Shown here: positions 33,941 to 41,508 of the stretch, in pieces | Layout of the letters: every line of letters begins with the position of its first letter | Numbering within the stretch: the stretch's first letter is position 1 | Source: Yoonia sp034652275 | GTDB taxonomy: Bacteria > Pseudomonadota > Alphaproteobacteria > Rhodobacterales > Rhodobacteraceae | Assembly (NCBI RefSeq): GCF_034652275.1 | Contig: NZ_JAXIWG010000001.1 | Location: 992,001 to 1,056,000 of the forward strand | Length of the DNA: 64,000 nt | Direction: 5' to 3' | Position numbers and translations under genes: made by a program | The notes under the pieces: model-generated | Databases searched by the model: none | Seen by the model: only the letters and a program-made list of their open reading frames with translations | What the model was told of the DNA's origin: nothing

Positions 33941-35382
33941 GGTGTTTCCCCTTTTGCGACATGGGTCCGGCGGCGGCGCAAGAGCCACCACGCGCCAAGC
34001 AGCGCCACGATCAGCGCAACCGCGACCCCGACCCACGCCCCGATCTGGAGCATCCGCAGCACGGGCGACATTTCTTCTTCGAAGTTCAGGATGCGGTCCA
34101 CATCGGCGGCGGTCACATCGCTGTCGGGCTGGTCGCCAAAGGTGATGCGCGTGTAGTTCGCAAGCATCGCGATTTCATCGCGGCTCAATTCATCCGCAAA
34201 GCCGGGCATCGCGGGCGCGCCGTGCAATTTGCCTGCGGGCACGCCGTGCAACAACACTTGCAGCAGGTTCATCGGATCGGTCCGGCGCAGGGCCGCGTTC
34301 TGGTTCAACGGCGGATAATAGGCCTGCGCCTGCCCTTGCCCGCTGACACCGTGACAGGCCGCGCAATTGTCGATGTAAAGCTGCTGAGGCTGCGAAAGGT
34401 CCGCGTCCCCTATCACCGCGGTCATCTCCTCGCGGATCATGCCATAGCGAAAGACGGGATCGACCCGCTCGGCCTCGGGGACCAGAACCGGCACCTCTTG
34501 CGTGCCGCGGGTGATCGGGGGGATCGTTTTGAGATAGGCCGCCATTGCGGCAAGGTCGTCATCCTCCAGATGGCGGGTCGAATGCTGCACGACATCGGCC
34601 ATTGGCCCTGCCGCCTGCACGATATCAGCCGCCTGCCCGCGCCCCAGATAGTCGATCAGGTCCTGCTGCGACCATTCCCCAAGACCGGTGACAGGATCGC
34701 CTGTCAGGTTGGGGGAATGCCAACCGTCCATCGTTTCGCCGGCAAGGTATTGATCGTCCTGCATCCCGAACAGGTCATCGCGCGGGGTGTGACATTCGCC
34801 GCAATGGCCCAGATGGTTGACGAGATAGGCACCGCGCATCAGGACGGGATCGTCACTGACGGGCAGATCACGATCGCCCAGATTGAGCAAGTTCCACGCG
34901 ATTACGCCAGTGCGGATATTGAAAGGGAAAGGCAGGTCCGTCTGCGCCTCTGTCGGGCGCTCGACAGGGTCCTGATCTTGCAGCCACGCGTAAAGATCGT
35001 CGATATCCCTATCTGTCATGCCGCGAAAGGATGCATATGGCATCGCCGGATAGAGCCGCCGGTCAGGGGCCACGCCGCGCCGCAGAACGTCTGCGAGATC
35101 ATCGCGGCTGTAATCGCCGGTGCCGTAGCGCACAGAGGGGCTGATGTTGCTGGCTACAATGGTGCCCATCGGGGTCTCGACCTCATAGCCGCCCGACAGA
35201 TCCTCCATATGGCAGGACATGCAGCCGGAAGCGCGGGCGACATAGGCACCGCGTTCGATCTGCGCCATGGCGTCTTCGTCCTGCGCAGCAACCGGCAACG
35301 CGGCGATGCCGACGCAAACGGCAAGACCTGCCGTGGTCAAACCACTGCGTGATGACAACAGATACGCTCCGACGCCCGCCAT
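33937..35382 (-). CDS. Triheme cytochrome c with C-terminal membrane anchor
   Basis: A 481-residue protein with three haem motifs, CMSCH, CGECH and CAACH, in the layout of the cytochrome subunit of membrane-bound alcohol/aldehyde dehydrogenases. It has an N-terminal signal/anchor and, unusually, a C-terminal membrane helix (GAWVGVAVALIVALLGAWWL) followed by RRRR. It probably carries electrons from the neighbouring amine oxidase into the membrane chain. Its stop overlaps the start of that gene. The proline-rich gene directly upstream is on the same strand and has the promoter. Confidence 0.87.
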   Translation of the reverse strand: MAGVGAYLLSSRSGLTTAGLAVCVGIAALPVAAQDEDAMAQIERGAYVARASGCMSCHMEDLSGGYEVETPMGTIVASNISPSVRYGTGDYSRDDLADVLRRGVAPDRRLYPAMPYASFRGMTDRDIDDLYAWLQDQDPVERPTEAQTDLPFPFNIRTGVIAWNLLNLGDRDLPVSDDPVLMRGAYLVNHLGHCGECHTPRDDLFGMQDDQYLAGETMDGWHSPNLTGDPVTGLGEWSQQDLIDYLGRGQAADIVQAAGPMADVVQHSTRHLEDDDLAAMAAYLKTIPPITRGTQEVPVLVPEAERVDPVFRYGMIREEMTAVIGDADLSQPQQLYIDNCAACHGVSGQGQAQAYYPPLNQNAALRRTDPMNLLQVLLHGVPAGKLHGAPAMPGFADELSRDEIAMLANYTRITFGDQPDSDVTAADVDRILNFEEEMSPVLRMLQIGAWVGVAVALIVALLGAWWLLRRRRTHVAKGETP

Positions 35383-35385
35383 GCG

Positions 35386-35574
35386 TCAGGCCGCGCGCAA
35401 GGGCGGTGTCGGCTCGCCGGGTTGTGGTGGCGGAGGCGTGTCAGGCGGCACATCACCCGGATCGGGATCGGGCATGGGGTCGGGATACTGATCGGGATCA
35501 GGCTGTTGGTTCGGGGGTGGCAGGTCGCTTGGCGGCAGGTCGGTCGGAGGGCGACCATAAGACGTAACAGGCAT
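35386..35574 (-). CDS. Small proline/aspartate-rich protein
   Basis: A 62-residue protein dominated by Pro and Asp (PPTDLPPSDLPPPNQQPDPD, PDPMPDPDPGDVPP), with no membrane segment or signal. The ATG at 35574 has AAAGGA about 8 bases upstream. It stands first after the promoter at 35624-35648 and ends 4 bases before the triheme cytochrome, so it is probably expressed; the biased composition makes function unguessable. Confidence 0.6.
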   Translation of the reverse strand: MPVTSYGRPPTDLPPSDLPPPNQQPDPDQYPDPMPDPDPGDVPPDTPPPPQPGEPTPPLRAA

Positions 35575-35623
35575 GGTTCATCCTTTGCGGTTCTGATCCG
35601 CCTTGCAGCGGCGTTACAGGACC

Positions 35624-35648
35624 AACGCCAAGGCGGCGTCCATGTTCC
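35624..35648 (-). promoter_or_regulatory. EcfG-type (GSR) promoter
   Basis: On the minus strand GGAAC (35648-35644), 17 bases, GTT (35626-35624), with CGTT at the -10. It is 50 bases upstream of the proline-rich gene and the cytochrome/amine oxidase operon. Confidence 0.75.
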
Positions 35649-35661
35649 TAGAAAAACGCCG

Positions 35662-35769
35662 TCAGCCCAAAATCGCCGCATCGTTGACGTAAACGGCAAA
35701 AGCGAACGCAAGAAGAAGTGCCAGAAGGATCAGCGCAAGGGCCAGAAGGCGGGCGTAGGTCTGTCGCAT
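35662..35769 (-). CDS. 35-residue predicted membrane protein
   Basis: MRQTYARLLALALILLALLL is an almost perfect membrane helix, followed by a short polar end (VYVNDAAILG). The ATG lies 3 bases after the stop of the ferric-reductase-like gene on the same strand, implying cotranscription and perhaps assembly into the same complex. No known family. Confidence 0.5.
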   Translation of the reverse strand: MRQTYARLLALALILLALLLAFAFAVYVNDAAILG

Positions 35770-35772
35770 CGT

Positions 35773-37161
35773 TCACACCATCTCGAAGATTTCAAAGCTG
35801 ATCCGGCGCGCAGGCACGCCGCTTTCGCGCAAGGCTTTTGTCGCGGCCTCCAGCATCGGCGCGGGTCCACAAAGCATATGGGGCCAGTCGAGCGTTTCAT
35901 TGGGCAGGCACCGCGCCAGAAGGTCGGCATCGATAAAACCGCTCTCTGCGTCCCAGTCTGCGGGCGGTTCTTCGGGGACATGCACGATCGTCAGGTTCAT
36001 ATCCGCCGCCATTGCGTCAAGGTCTTCGCGAAAAGCCGCCGCATCCAAGGTCGGATTGGCATAGATCAGGATGACGGGGCGCGGGTCTTTGCGGGCATGC
36101 AGCGCCGTCAGGTTGGCGATCACCGGCGTGATCCCGACACCGCCCGCGATCATCACGAACCCCGCGGCATCCGCCTCGCGGTCGACCGAGAAGGTGCCAA
36201 AAGGGCCGTCCACATAAGCCAGAGCGCCGGGCTTTACTTGCGTCAACCGCTCGGAATCGTCGCCCAAGGGTTTGATCGAAAAAGCGATCTCGTCGCCCAG
36301 ATCGGGAGCGGTGGAAATCGTGAACGGATGGTCCTTCATCGCCCAAGGTGCATGACCGACAGACAGCCACGCGAATTGCCCCGCTTTCCATGCGCGCAAG
36401 GGCTGCCCCTCGGGGCGCAATGTCAGCGTGCGGACGCCACCGCGTTCGGCGACATTGCCCGTCACGCGCCACGAATTGCGCCAAAGCATCGCAGGGCGCA
36501 GCAGGCGCGACCAGATGATGAACCCGACCCAGACCAGCGTGACGCCAAGCCACAGCGCGCGGGCATTGTCGGCGCTGGTATAATTGCCGACACCCAGCAC
36601 ATGCGCCACGGCAGCGGCAAAGCCAGCGACGGCAAGTAGCACATGCATCACCCGCCACCAGTAATAGTCGATCTTAAGGCGCTTGCGCAGTTCCGACGTC
36701 ACGATCAACAGCACGAAACACACCAGCGCAAAACGCCCGACGGTCAGCTCCCAGCGCGCCGTCAGCGGATTGAGATCGCCCAGCGCAGGCTGATACCAGA
36801 TGTAAAGGACAGCAAAATGCAGCAGCATCAGGCCCAGCACACCCCAGCTGAGAAAGCGGTGGAACACATAGATGATGTCGGCACCAAAAGGCGCGGTCAG
36901 CATCCTGATCCGACCCGTCAGCGCGAATTGCGCCGCCGCCAGCGCCAATGCGGCAAAACCGCAGCCCATCGCGAAATCCCACAAAACGGACGTTGGTGCG
37001 GGCAGATCGCGGCCGGTGGCGATGACGACAAACGGCGCAGCGATTACCACAACTCCCACCGCAAGCCAGAATGCGGCATGCACCAAGACCGCGACCGGGC
37101 GATCGGCGGTGCGGATGAATTGCTGTGGAGGGTGCGCTCCGGTCCGTGCTGACTGTTTCAT
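35773..37161 (-). CDS. Ferric-reductase-like transmembrane flavoprotein
   Basis: A 462-residue membrane oxidoreductase. Residues about 20-230 hold six hydrophobic helices with the histidines expected to ligate haem (FHRFLSWGVLGLMLLHF, WWRVMHVLLAVAGF). The rest is an FNR-type module: FAD site DHPFTIST, NAD(P)H site MIAGGVGITPVIAN, and the end MLCGPAPMLEAATKALRES. It resembles ferric reductase/NADPH oxidase and nitric-oxide-dioxygenase-type reductases, moving electrons from NAD(P)H across the membrane. The promoter at 37170-37194 ends only 9 bases before the ATG, so the mRNA may be leaderless. Confidence 0.87.
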   Translation of the reverse strand: MKQSARTGAHPPQQFIRTADRPVAVLVHAAFWLAVGVVVIAAPFVVIATGRDLPAPTSVLWDFAMGCGFAALALAAAQFALTGRIRMLTAPFGADIIYVFHRFLSWGVLGLMLLHFAVLYIWYQPALGDLNPLTARWELTVGRFALVCFVLLIVTSELRKRLKIDYYWWRVMHVLLAVAGFAAAVAHVLGVGNYTSADNARALWLGVTLVWVGFIIWSRLLRPAMLWRNSWRVTGNVAERGGVRTLTLRPEGQPLRAWKAGQFAWLSVGHAPWAMKDHPFTISTAPDLGDEIAFSIKPLGDDSERLTQVKPGALAYVDGPFGTFSVDREADAAGFVMIAGGVGITPVIANLTALHARKDPRPVILIYANPTLDAAAFREDLDAMAADMNLTIVHVPEEPPADWDAESGFIDADLLARCLPNETLDWPHMLCGPAPMLEAATKALRESGVPARRISFEIFEMV

Positions 37162-37169
37162 TGCAGCAC

Positions 37170-37194
37170 AACCGACCAGTGCGCGCGACGTTCC
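37170..37194 (-). promoter_or_regulatory. EcfG-type (GSR) promoter
   Basis: Minus strand GGAAC (37194-37190), 17 bases, GTT (37172-37170). It is so close to the start of the ferric-reductase-like gene (37161) that transcription would begin at or next to the ATG. Confidence 0.72.
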
Positions 37195-37250
37195 CTGCCG
37201 CGTTGCAAAAAGCCCCAGCCATTCTTTTCAGAAAGCTGGGGCGCGTTGCT

Positions 37251-37487
37251 TCATTTGCCGTCGTCAGCGACAGCCGGATCTACCGGCTGAAATGCGGCAG
37301 GATCATGCGCCGATCCGGCATGATCGCCTTGCGCGTTGCGCTTATCGACATCGTTGGTGCCGTTCTCAGTGTCATCAGTGTCTTCGTTCAGTTCCTTGAG
37401 CGGCTGGTCTTCGCGCTGATGCTCGGGCGTTTCCGGCTGCGCCCCGTCTTTGGGTGTCTGGTCGTGATTTCCATATGCATTGGTCAT
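37251..37487 (-). CDS. Small acidic hydrophilic protein
   Basis: A 78-residue protein, MTNAYGNHDQTPKDGAQPET onwards, rich in Asp, Glu, Asn and Gln, with no hydrophobic segment; it is probably disordered. GGAGGG lies 5 bases before the ATG at 37487 and a stress-type promoter lies 29 bases upstream. Disordered hydrophilic proteins are common in stress regulons; no family recognised. Confidence 0.6.
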   Translation of the reverse strand: MTNAYGNHDQTPKDGAQPETPEHQREDQPLKELNEDTDDTENGTNDVDKRNAQGDHAGSAHDPAAFQPVDPAVADDGK

Positions 37488-37515
37488 GTCGCCCTCCATT
37501 GATCTGGCCAAGGTC

Positions 37516-37540
37516 AACGTGTCGCGGTGACAACAGTTCC
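37516..37540 (-). promoter_or_regulatory. EcfG-type (GSR) promoter
   Basis: Minus strand GGAAC (37540-37536), 17 bases, GTT (37518-37516), with CGTT at the -10; 29 bases upstream of the acidic protein gene. Confidence 0.76.
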
Positions 37541-37695
37541 CGCTTAAATTGCTCAGGAATAGGGTTGCATCACTTTAATATCAATTTTGAATATAGGCCA
37601 TTTTCCGCCCATTCGAATGGATGGAATTCAACCGCCTTTTATGAATCGGAATTACGTGGTGTCGTTGCCGCGTGACAACCGGAAAGGGCACAACC
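37541..37695. other. Intergenic stretch, low GC
   Basis: About 155 bases rich in A/T compared with the surroundings. No gene seen. It must hold the promoter of the next small gene, but I find no GGAAC-type site for it. Confidence 0.4.
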
Positions 37696-37917
37696 ATGAG
37701 TGACTGGAAAAACGTCGGTGTAATTTCATGTGTAGCTAGGTCTGGTGAGGAGTTGTCCGTGATCAAACAGTCGCGTGCCGACCGGACCGGCGCCACTTTG
37801 GCCATGCCGTCCGAGACGACAGACCGTTACGTGCTTGGCAACGGGGCAGAGGTTGAGCCGCTCGATCCGCAAAGGTTCGTGCTGCTTGATACCCGCGAAA
37901 TCGTGACACGTATCTGA
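37696..37917 (+). CDS. Hypothetical 73-residue protein
   Basis: Begins MSDWKNVGVISCVARSGEEL and ends VLLDTREIVTRI; soluble, mixed composition, one cysteine. GAAAGGG stands 9 bases before the ATG and a strong terminator follows 25 bases after the stop, so a monocistronic mRNA is likely. No recognised family. Confidence 0.55.
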   Translation: MSDWKNVGVISCVARSGEELSVIKQSRADRTGATLAMPSETTDRYVLGNGAEVEPLDPQRFVLLDTREIVTRI

Positions 37918-37942
37918 TCGCGTGACAGGCGACAAAAGAACG

Positions 37943-37975
37943 CGGGGCCCGGATCAATCCGGGCCCCGTTTTTTT
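37943..37975 (+). terminator. Strong Rho-independent terminator
   Basis: CGGGGCCCGGA (37943-37953) pairs perfectly with TCCGGGCCCCG (37958-37968) around TCAA, followed by seven T's. It ends the 73-residue protein's transcript and borders the convergent symporter gene. Confidence 0.92.
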
Positions 37976-37982
37976 GGGCTGG

Positions 37983-39560
37983 TCAGATGAAGGCAAAAAC
38001 CAACCCCAAGGTGATCACAACCAGCACCGCCGACCACGCATGATGCGATTTCCACAGCGGCGTATCGGCCAGCGCCTTGCGGTCATCGCGCCAGGCGTCG
38101 CGGCTCCAGACATGTTCGCCGGGTTCCAGATCGGGCGCGTCCGACGTCAGCGTGATTGCAAGATAGATCGCAAGGTTCATCGCCAGCATGATGCCCGTGC
38201 CGTACAGAAACTGCAGCTCGATCAGCTCCAGTGCCTCGAACAGGGTAAAGCAGACGATCCCGATAGGGATGCCGATCGACAGCGTCCAGAAAGCTGCATG
38301 ACGCGGCGGGCGTGCCCAGAACAATCCGCCAAGAAACACGACCACGACCGGCATGGTAATATAGCCAAGGAAGGACTGGAAATATTCCACGATCCCGCCG
38401 AACGACCCGATGATCGGCGCCCAGACGGCCGCCATGACCATGAACAGCCCGACCAGAACCCGGCTGAGCAACAGTAGCTTTTCTTCGCTGATGTCCTTCT
38501 TCGCGGGTTTGACAAAATCGTTGACCACCAGCGATGCACTGCCGTTGAGGACGGAATCGACAGTGGACATCAGCGCCGCGATCAACCCTGCCAGCGCAAG
38601 GCCGCGCACGCCTTCGGGCAAAAGGCCGAACACCAGCGCGGGCCAGATCTGGTCCGCCTCGCCGATCTCGGGGAAAATCTCGCGCCCCATGACGCCCGGC
38701 ATCACGAGGATGAACAGGAACGGCAGTTGCATCCCCGCCGCCAGCAAAAGACCCCAGCGGCCATGATCAATATCCTTGGCGGCCAGCACCTTTTGCACGA
38801 CGACCTGATTTGTCGTCCAGTAATAGAAACTGAGCCAGATCGCGCCGGTAAAGATACCGGGCCACGGGAAGAAATCGTCATCCGCCGGCGGCGCAAGGGT
38901 AAAGCCGCCCTCGGGTGCGGCAGCGCGCACGCCTTCCCACGATCCGATCTGCGCGAAAGTCATGAAAAAGATGACGGTGCCGACAAGGATCAGAAGCACC
39001 CCCTGAATCGTGTCCGTTACCATCACCGCCTTGAGACCCCCGAAGATCACATAAATTCCCCCCAGAAACGCCACGCTCGCGATCAACATCCACAGCGGAA
39101 CCTCGGGGAACAGCAGTTGCAGCGTCAGGGACCCCGCGAACAACGCACCGGCACTGTCGATCACGATGGCGGTAAACACCGAAAAAGCGGCGAAAACCTT
39201 GCGAGACCGCGTGTCATAACGGCGTTCGAGGAATTCGGGCATCGTGCTGACCTTGGAGCGCAGATAGAACGGCAGCACGAACAGCGAAAAGAAGATCAGG
39301 ACCAGCGTCGCGGTCCATTCATAGTTCCAGACCGCGATCCCGTGGTCATAGCCTGCCCCCGCGATCCCGACAAAGGATGTTCCCGACAGATTGGCCGACA
39401 TCATCGAAATGCCGATGATCGGCCACAGCACACCGCCGCTGCTTAGATAGCTTTTGCTGTCTTTGTGTGACCGGCTGACCCAAATCCCGATGCCCATCAC
39501 GATGATGATATAGGCGGCCGCAATGACGAAATCGGTGGTTGAGACTGTGAAATCCGGCAT
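37983..39560 (-). CDS. Sodium:solute symporter (SSS/SLC5 family)
   Basis: A 525-residue inner-membrane transporter with about 13-14 hydrophobic helices, the size of SGLT-type symporters. Typical segments: GIWVSRSHKDSKSYLSSGG after helix 1, SANLSGTSFVGIAGAGYDHG, LPFYLRSKVSTMPEFLERRY (family signature) and IAALMSTVDSVLNGSASLVV. It probably imports a sugar, inositol or osmolyte with Na+; the substrate cannot be told. The ATG at 39560 (MPDFTVSTTDFV) lies 35 bases downstream of a GGAAC-type promoter that is back to back with that of the DUF1622 gene. Confidence 0.92.
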   Translation of the reverse strand: MPDFTVSTTDFVIAAAYIIIVMGIGIWVSRSHKDSKSYLSSGGVLWPIIGISMMSANLSGTSFVGIAGAGYDHGIAVWNYEWTATLVLIFFSLFVLPFYLRSKVSTMPEFLERRYDTRSRKVFAAFSVFTAIVIDSAGALFAGSLTLQLLFPEVPLWMLIASVAFLGGIYVIFGGLKAVMVTDTIQGVLLILVGTVIFFMTFAQIGSWEGVRAAAPEGGFTLAPPADDDFFPWPGIFTGAIWLSFYYWTTNQVVVQKVLAAKDIDHGRWGLLLAAGMQLPFLFILVMPGVMGREIFPEIGEADQIWPALVFGLLPEGVRGLALAGLIAALMSTVDSVLNGSASLVVNDFVKPAKKDISEEKLLLLSRVLVGLFMVMAAVWAPIIGSFGGIVEYFQSFLGYITMPVVVVFLGGLFWARPPRHAAFWTLSIGIPIGIVCFTLFEALELIELQFLYGTGIMLAMNLAIYLAITLTSDAPDLEPGEHVWSRDAWRDDRKALADTPLWKSHHAWSAVLVVITLGLVFAFI

Positions 39561-39594
39561 CTCGCAGGTCCTTTTCGAAAGAAATCGATCAGGT

Positions 39595-39619
39595 AACAAG
39601 GACTTCACGGGAATGTTCC
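39595..39619 (-). promoter_or_regulatory. EcfG-type (GSR) promoter
   Basis: Minus strand GGAAC (39619-39615), 17 bases, GTT (39597-39595); 35 bases upstream of the symporter gene. Divergent partner of the site at 39654. Confidence 0.75.
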
Positions 39620-39653
39620 AGAGCCGCCCCCGGGGGTTGAGCGCAGTTGCGCC

Positions 39654-39678
39654 GGAACAATGCCGCGCACCGGCTGTT
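39654..39678 (+). promoter_or_regulatory. EcfG-type (GSR) promoter
   Basis: GGAAC at 39654, 17 bases, GTT at 39676. The -10 ends 8 bases before the ATG at 39687, which rules out the in-frame ATG at 39660 and suggests a leaderless or nearly leaderless mRNA for the DUF1622 gene. Confidence 0.73.
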
Positions 39679-39686
39679 CGCCCTGC

Positions 39687-40058
39687 ATGGCCGCCGAACT
39701 TCCACATGCTTTTCTCGAGGCGATCGCCCGTCTGCTTGAAGGGGCGGGCGTGCTTGCCATTCTGGGCGGCACGCTTGTCGCTCTTTACACTGCGGTACGC
39801 GGCATCCTGCACCGGAACGAAGGGCAGGCTGTGTTCGACATGTTCCGCACCCAGCTTGCCAAAAGCATCCTGATCGGGGTCGAGTTCCTGATCGCGGCCG
39901 ACATCATCGGCACCGTGATCGTGGAACCTTCGATGGACAGTCTGGGCGTGCTTGCGGTGATCGTGCTGATCCGCACCTTCCTCAGCTTCAGTCTCGAGGT
40001 CGAGATTGAAGGCCGCTGGCCTTGGCAGCGCAACAGCAACCGCCACGAAGACGATTGA
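39687..40058 (+). CDS. DUF1622 membrane protein
   Basis: A 123-residue protein with three hydrophobic segments matching DUF1622 (GAGVLAILGGTLVALYTAVR, ILIGVEFLIAADIIGTV, LAVIVLIRTFLSFSLEVEIE). The family is a small inner-membrane protein of unknown role. The start at 39687 (MAAELPHAFLEAI) is chosen because the promoter overlaps the earlier ATG at 39660. The next gene follows after 25 bases and is probably in the same mRNA. Confidence 0.8.
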   Translation: MAAELPHAFLEAIARLLEGAGVLAILGGTLVALYTAVRGILHRNEGQAVFDMFRTQLAKSILIGVEFLIAADIIGTVIVEPSMDSLGVLAVIVLIRTFLSFSLEVEIEGRWPWQRNSNRHEDD

Positions 40059-40083
40059 TCGGGCATTTTTAAAGGAGATTATC

Positions 40084-40305
40084 ATGCCACGCGGAGACAA
40101 ATCCAAGTATACCGACAAACAAAAGCGCAAGGCCGCGCATATCGCCGAAAGCTACGAGGATCGCGGCGTCGACAAGGACGAGGCCGAAGGCCGCGCTTGG
40201 GCGACCGTCAACAAGGACGATGGCGGCGGCAATAAAAGCGGATCAGGGCGCGGCACCGATACCGGCAACCCCGCGGCCAAGAAAGGCCGCAAAAAGGGTG
40301 GCTGA
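40084..40305 (+). CDS. Small basic hydrophilic protein (plasmid-stabilisation/KGG-like)
   Basis: A 73-residue, highly charged protein: MPRGDKSKYTDKQKRKAAHI, then SYEDRGVDKDEAEGRAWATV and a Gly/Lys-rich tail. It belongs to a group of short proteins often annotated as plasmid-stabilisation or stress-related; the biochemical role is unknown. A clear AAGGAG lies 8 bases before the ATG. Second gene after the promoter at 39654. Confidence 0.75.
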   Translation: MPRGDKSKYTDKQKRKAAHIAESYEDRGVDKDEAEGRAWATVNKDDGGGNKSGSGRGTDTGNPAAKKGRKKGG

Positions 40306-40424
40306 CATTCTGCGCGCATGCCTTATCGTCGCCATGAAAGACCGGTACTTCCGTCGCAGCTTTTGATCCGGTCTGCAGGATCGACCGTATCTGTTACCAC
40401 CAAAGCGACAAGGAACGAGTGCAA

Positions 40425-40586
40425 ATGGACGATCAGGACAAGGCCGCCCGCATGCTGGATGAAAAACTGCACGAGCTTCTGGTCGGGATCGGAAAAGAAC
40501 CCGTCTCGGAAGAAACGCGCCAACTGGCCCTGCAGCTGCAGCAACTGCTGAATGATCGTCAGGCGATGGCGACCGCGAAAGGCTGA
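40425..40586 (+). CDS. nepR: Candidate NepR-type anti-sigma factor (53 residues)
   Basis: A 53-residue helical protein: MDDQDKAARMLDEKLHELLV, then GIGKEPVSEETRQLALQLQQ. It follows the NepR pattern of two helices, with IDxxLRxxYxxxxxEPVPxxxxxLLxQL as the rough consensus, including the EPV turn. NepR binds EcfG and keeps the general stress response off until PhyR titrates it. AAGGA lies 10 bases upstream. The ecfG-type gene is only 260 bases away, convergent. Identification rests on short-motif similarity and context; PhyR is not in the window. Confidence 0.55.
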   Translation: MDDQDKAARMLDEKLHELLVGIGKEPVSEETRQLALQLQQLLNDRQAMATAKG

Positions 40587-40617
40587 TTTGGCCTTACCTC
40601 AAAAAAATGCATGCAGC

Positions 40618-40642
40618 GGAACAATCTGGCATCAAAGCGGTT
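40618..40642 (+). promoter_or_regulatory. EcfG-type (GSR) promoter with no protein gene downstream
   Basis: GGAAC at 40618, 17 bases, GTT at 40640. Transcription would run to the terminator at 40795-40823; no credible coding frame lies between. See the ncRNA entry. Confidence 0.72.
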
Positions 40643-40649
40643 GACGCGG

Positions 40650-40823
40650 TGAGGACCGGCACTGCACCCGCCGGTTCTTGCCGGTGGTGCACCCCTGCTC
40701 CCCATCACCGACAAGGAATGGCGGCGCTTCCCGTCCCCGCTCCCGTCTTGGAAGCGTCGCTGTTCCACCTCCCCTTCATCTGCAATGCAAAAGACCGCCC
40801 GACGGGGCGGCCTTTTTGTTTTT
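40650..40823 (+). ncRNA. Candidate small RNA under general stress control
   Basis: A roughly 170-base region bounded by an exact GGAAC-N17-GTT promoter and a Rho-independent terminator. It contains a strong hairpin, TGCACC-CG-CCGG (40663-40674) against CCGGTGGTGCA (40681-40691), and no supported ORF: the ATG at 40718 has AAGGA directly abutting it and reads on through the terminator. The exact 5' end is inferred from the promoter. Confidence 0.45.
40795..40823 (+). terminator. Rho-independent terminator
   Basis: CCGCCC (40795-40800) pairs with GGGCGG (40805-40810), followed by CCTTTTTGTTTTT. It can end the candidate small RNA or read-through from nepR, before the convergent ecfG-type gene. 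Confidence 0.8.
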
Positions 40824-40847
40824 GGACTACAGGGCCTGCACCCCGTA

Positions 40848-41387
40848 TCAGCGGCGGGCTTCGATCACGTCGAAAAAATCGGTCGTGCCCAGATCGTCGA
40901 TCAGCAGGTTGCGCGCGCGATTGACACGGCTTTTGACGGTGCCGATGGCGCAATCGCAGATGCGCGCTGCCTCTTCATAGCTTTCGCCCAGAACGACGAC
41001 CAGCAACAGGATCTCGCGGTAGTGGCGCGGCAGCTTCGCGATCGAGGCCAGCAGGCGCTGACCCGCGATATGTTCGTCATGTGTCGGCTGGCTGACCGAC
41101 AAGGTCGATGCGCAATCGGCAAGGCCCGGTTGCTCGCGCGTGCGTTTGCGGATGTCGGTCAGGAACGTGTTGCGCATGATGGTGAACAACCATGCCCGCA
41201 GATTCGTGCCCGACTGGTATTTGCTGATATTGCCGATCGCTTTGACGAGTGTTGTCTGCACAAGATCGTCGGCGTCGTCATATTGTCTGGTAAGGCTGCG
41301 TGCATAGGCACGCAAGGCGGGCAGATGCGTCAGAACATCATCGACATCGTTGCCGTCCGTCGTGGTGTTCGTTCTGCGGTGCTGCAT
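40848..41387 (-). CDS. ecfG: EcfG-type RNA polymerase sigma factor (general stress response)
   Basis: A 179-residue ECF sigma factor. Region 2: LPALRAYARSLTRQYDDADD and LVQTTLVKAI, then NLRAWLFTIMRNTFLTDIRK. Region 4: LPRHYREILLLVVVLGESYE, then ICDCAIGTVKSRVNRARNLL. Spacing and wording are those of the EcfG group that directs the alphaproteobacterial general stress response through GGAAC...GTT promoters. The ATG at 41387 has AAGGAG upstream. Its own promoter (41414-41439) has that sequence, implying autoregulation. A short NepR-like gene is convergent nearby. Confidence 0.85.
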   Translation of the reverse strand: MQHRRTNTTTDGNDVDDVLTHLPALRAYARSLTRQYDDADDLVQTTLVKAIGNISKYQSGTNLRAWLFTIMRNTFLTDIRKRTREQPGLADCASTLSVSQPTHDEHIAGQRLLASIAKLPRHYREILLLVVVLGESYEEAARICDCAIGTVKSRVNRARNLLIDDLGTTDFFDVIEARR

Positions 41388-41413
41388 AGGGTTACTCCTT
41401 GTAACATGAGGAT

Positions 41414-41439
41414 AACGCCGGTGCCGCGCTGGGGGTTCC
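41414..41439 (-). promoter_or_regulatory. EcfG-type (GSR) promoter of the sigma factor gene
   Basis: Minus strand GGAAC (41439-41435), 17 bases, CGTT (41417-41414), the textbook consensus; 27 bases upstream of the sigma-factor start. Positive autoregulation is inferred. Confidence 0.78.
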
Positions 41440-41508
41440 TTTGCAGAGTTCAACTTCTGCGCAAGTACTGGTCACTGTGCGCGACCGCGTAGCAGAAGCT
41501 GCGCGAAG

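Noticed and set aside
40718..40924. Possible small protein starting at ATG 40718 after the orphan promoter
   Set aside because: The AAGGA directly abuts the ATG, and the frame continues through the terminator into the convergent sigma-factor gene.
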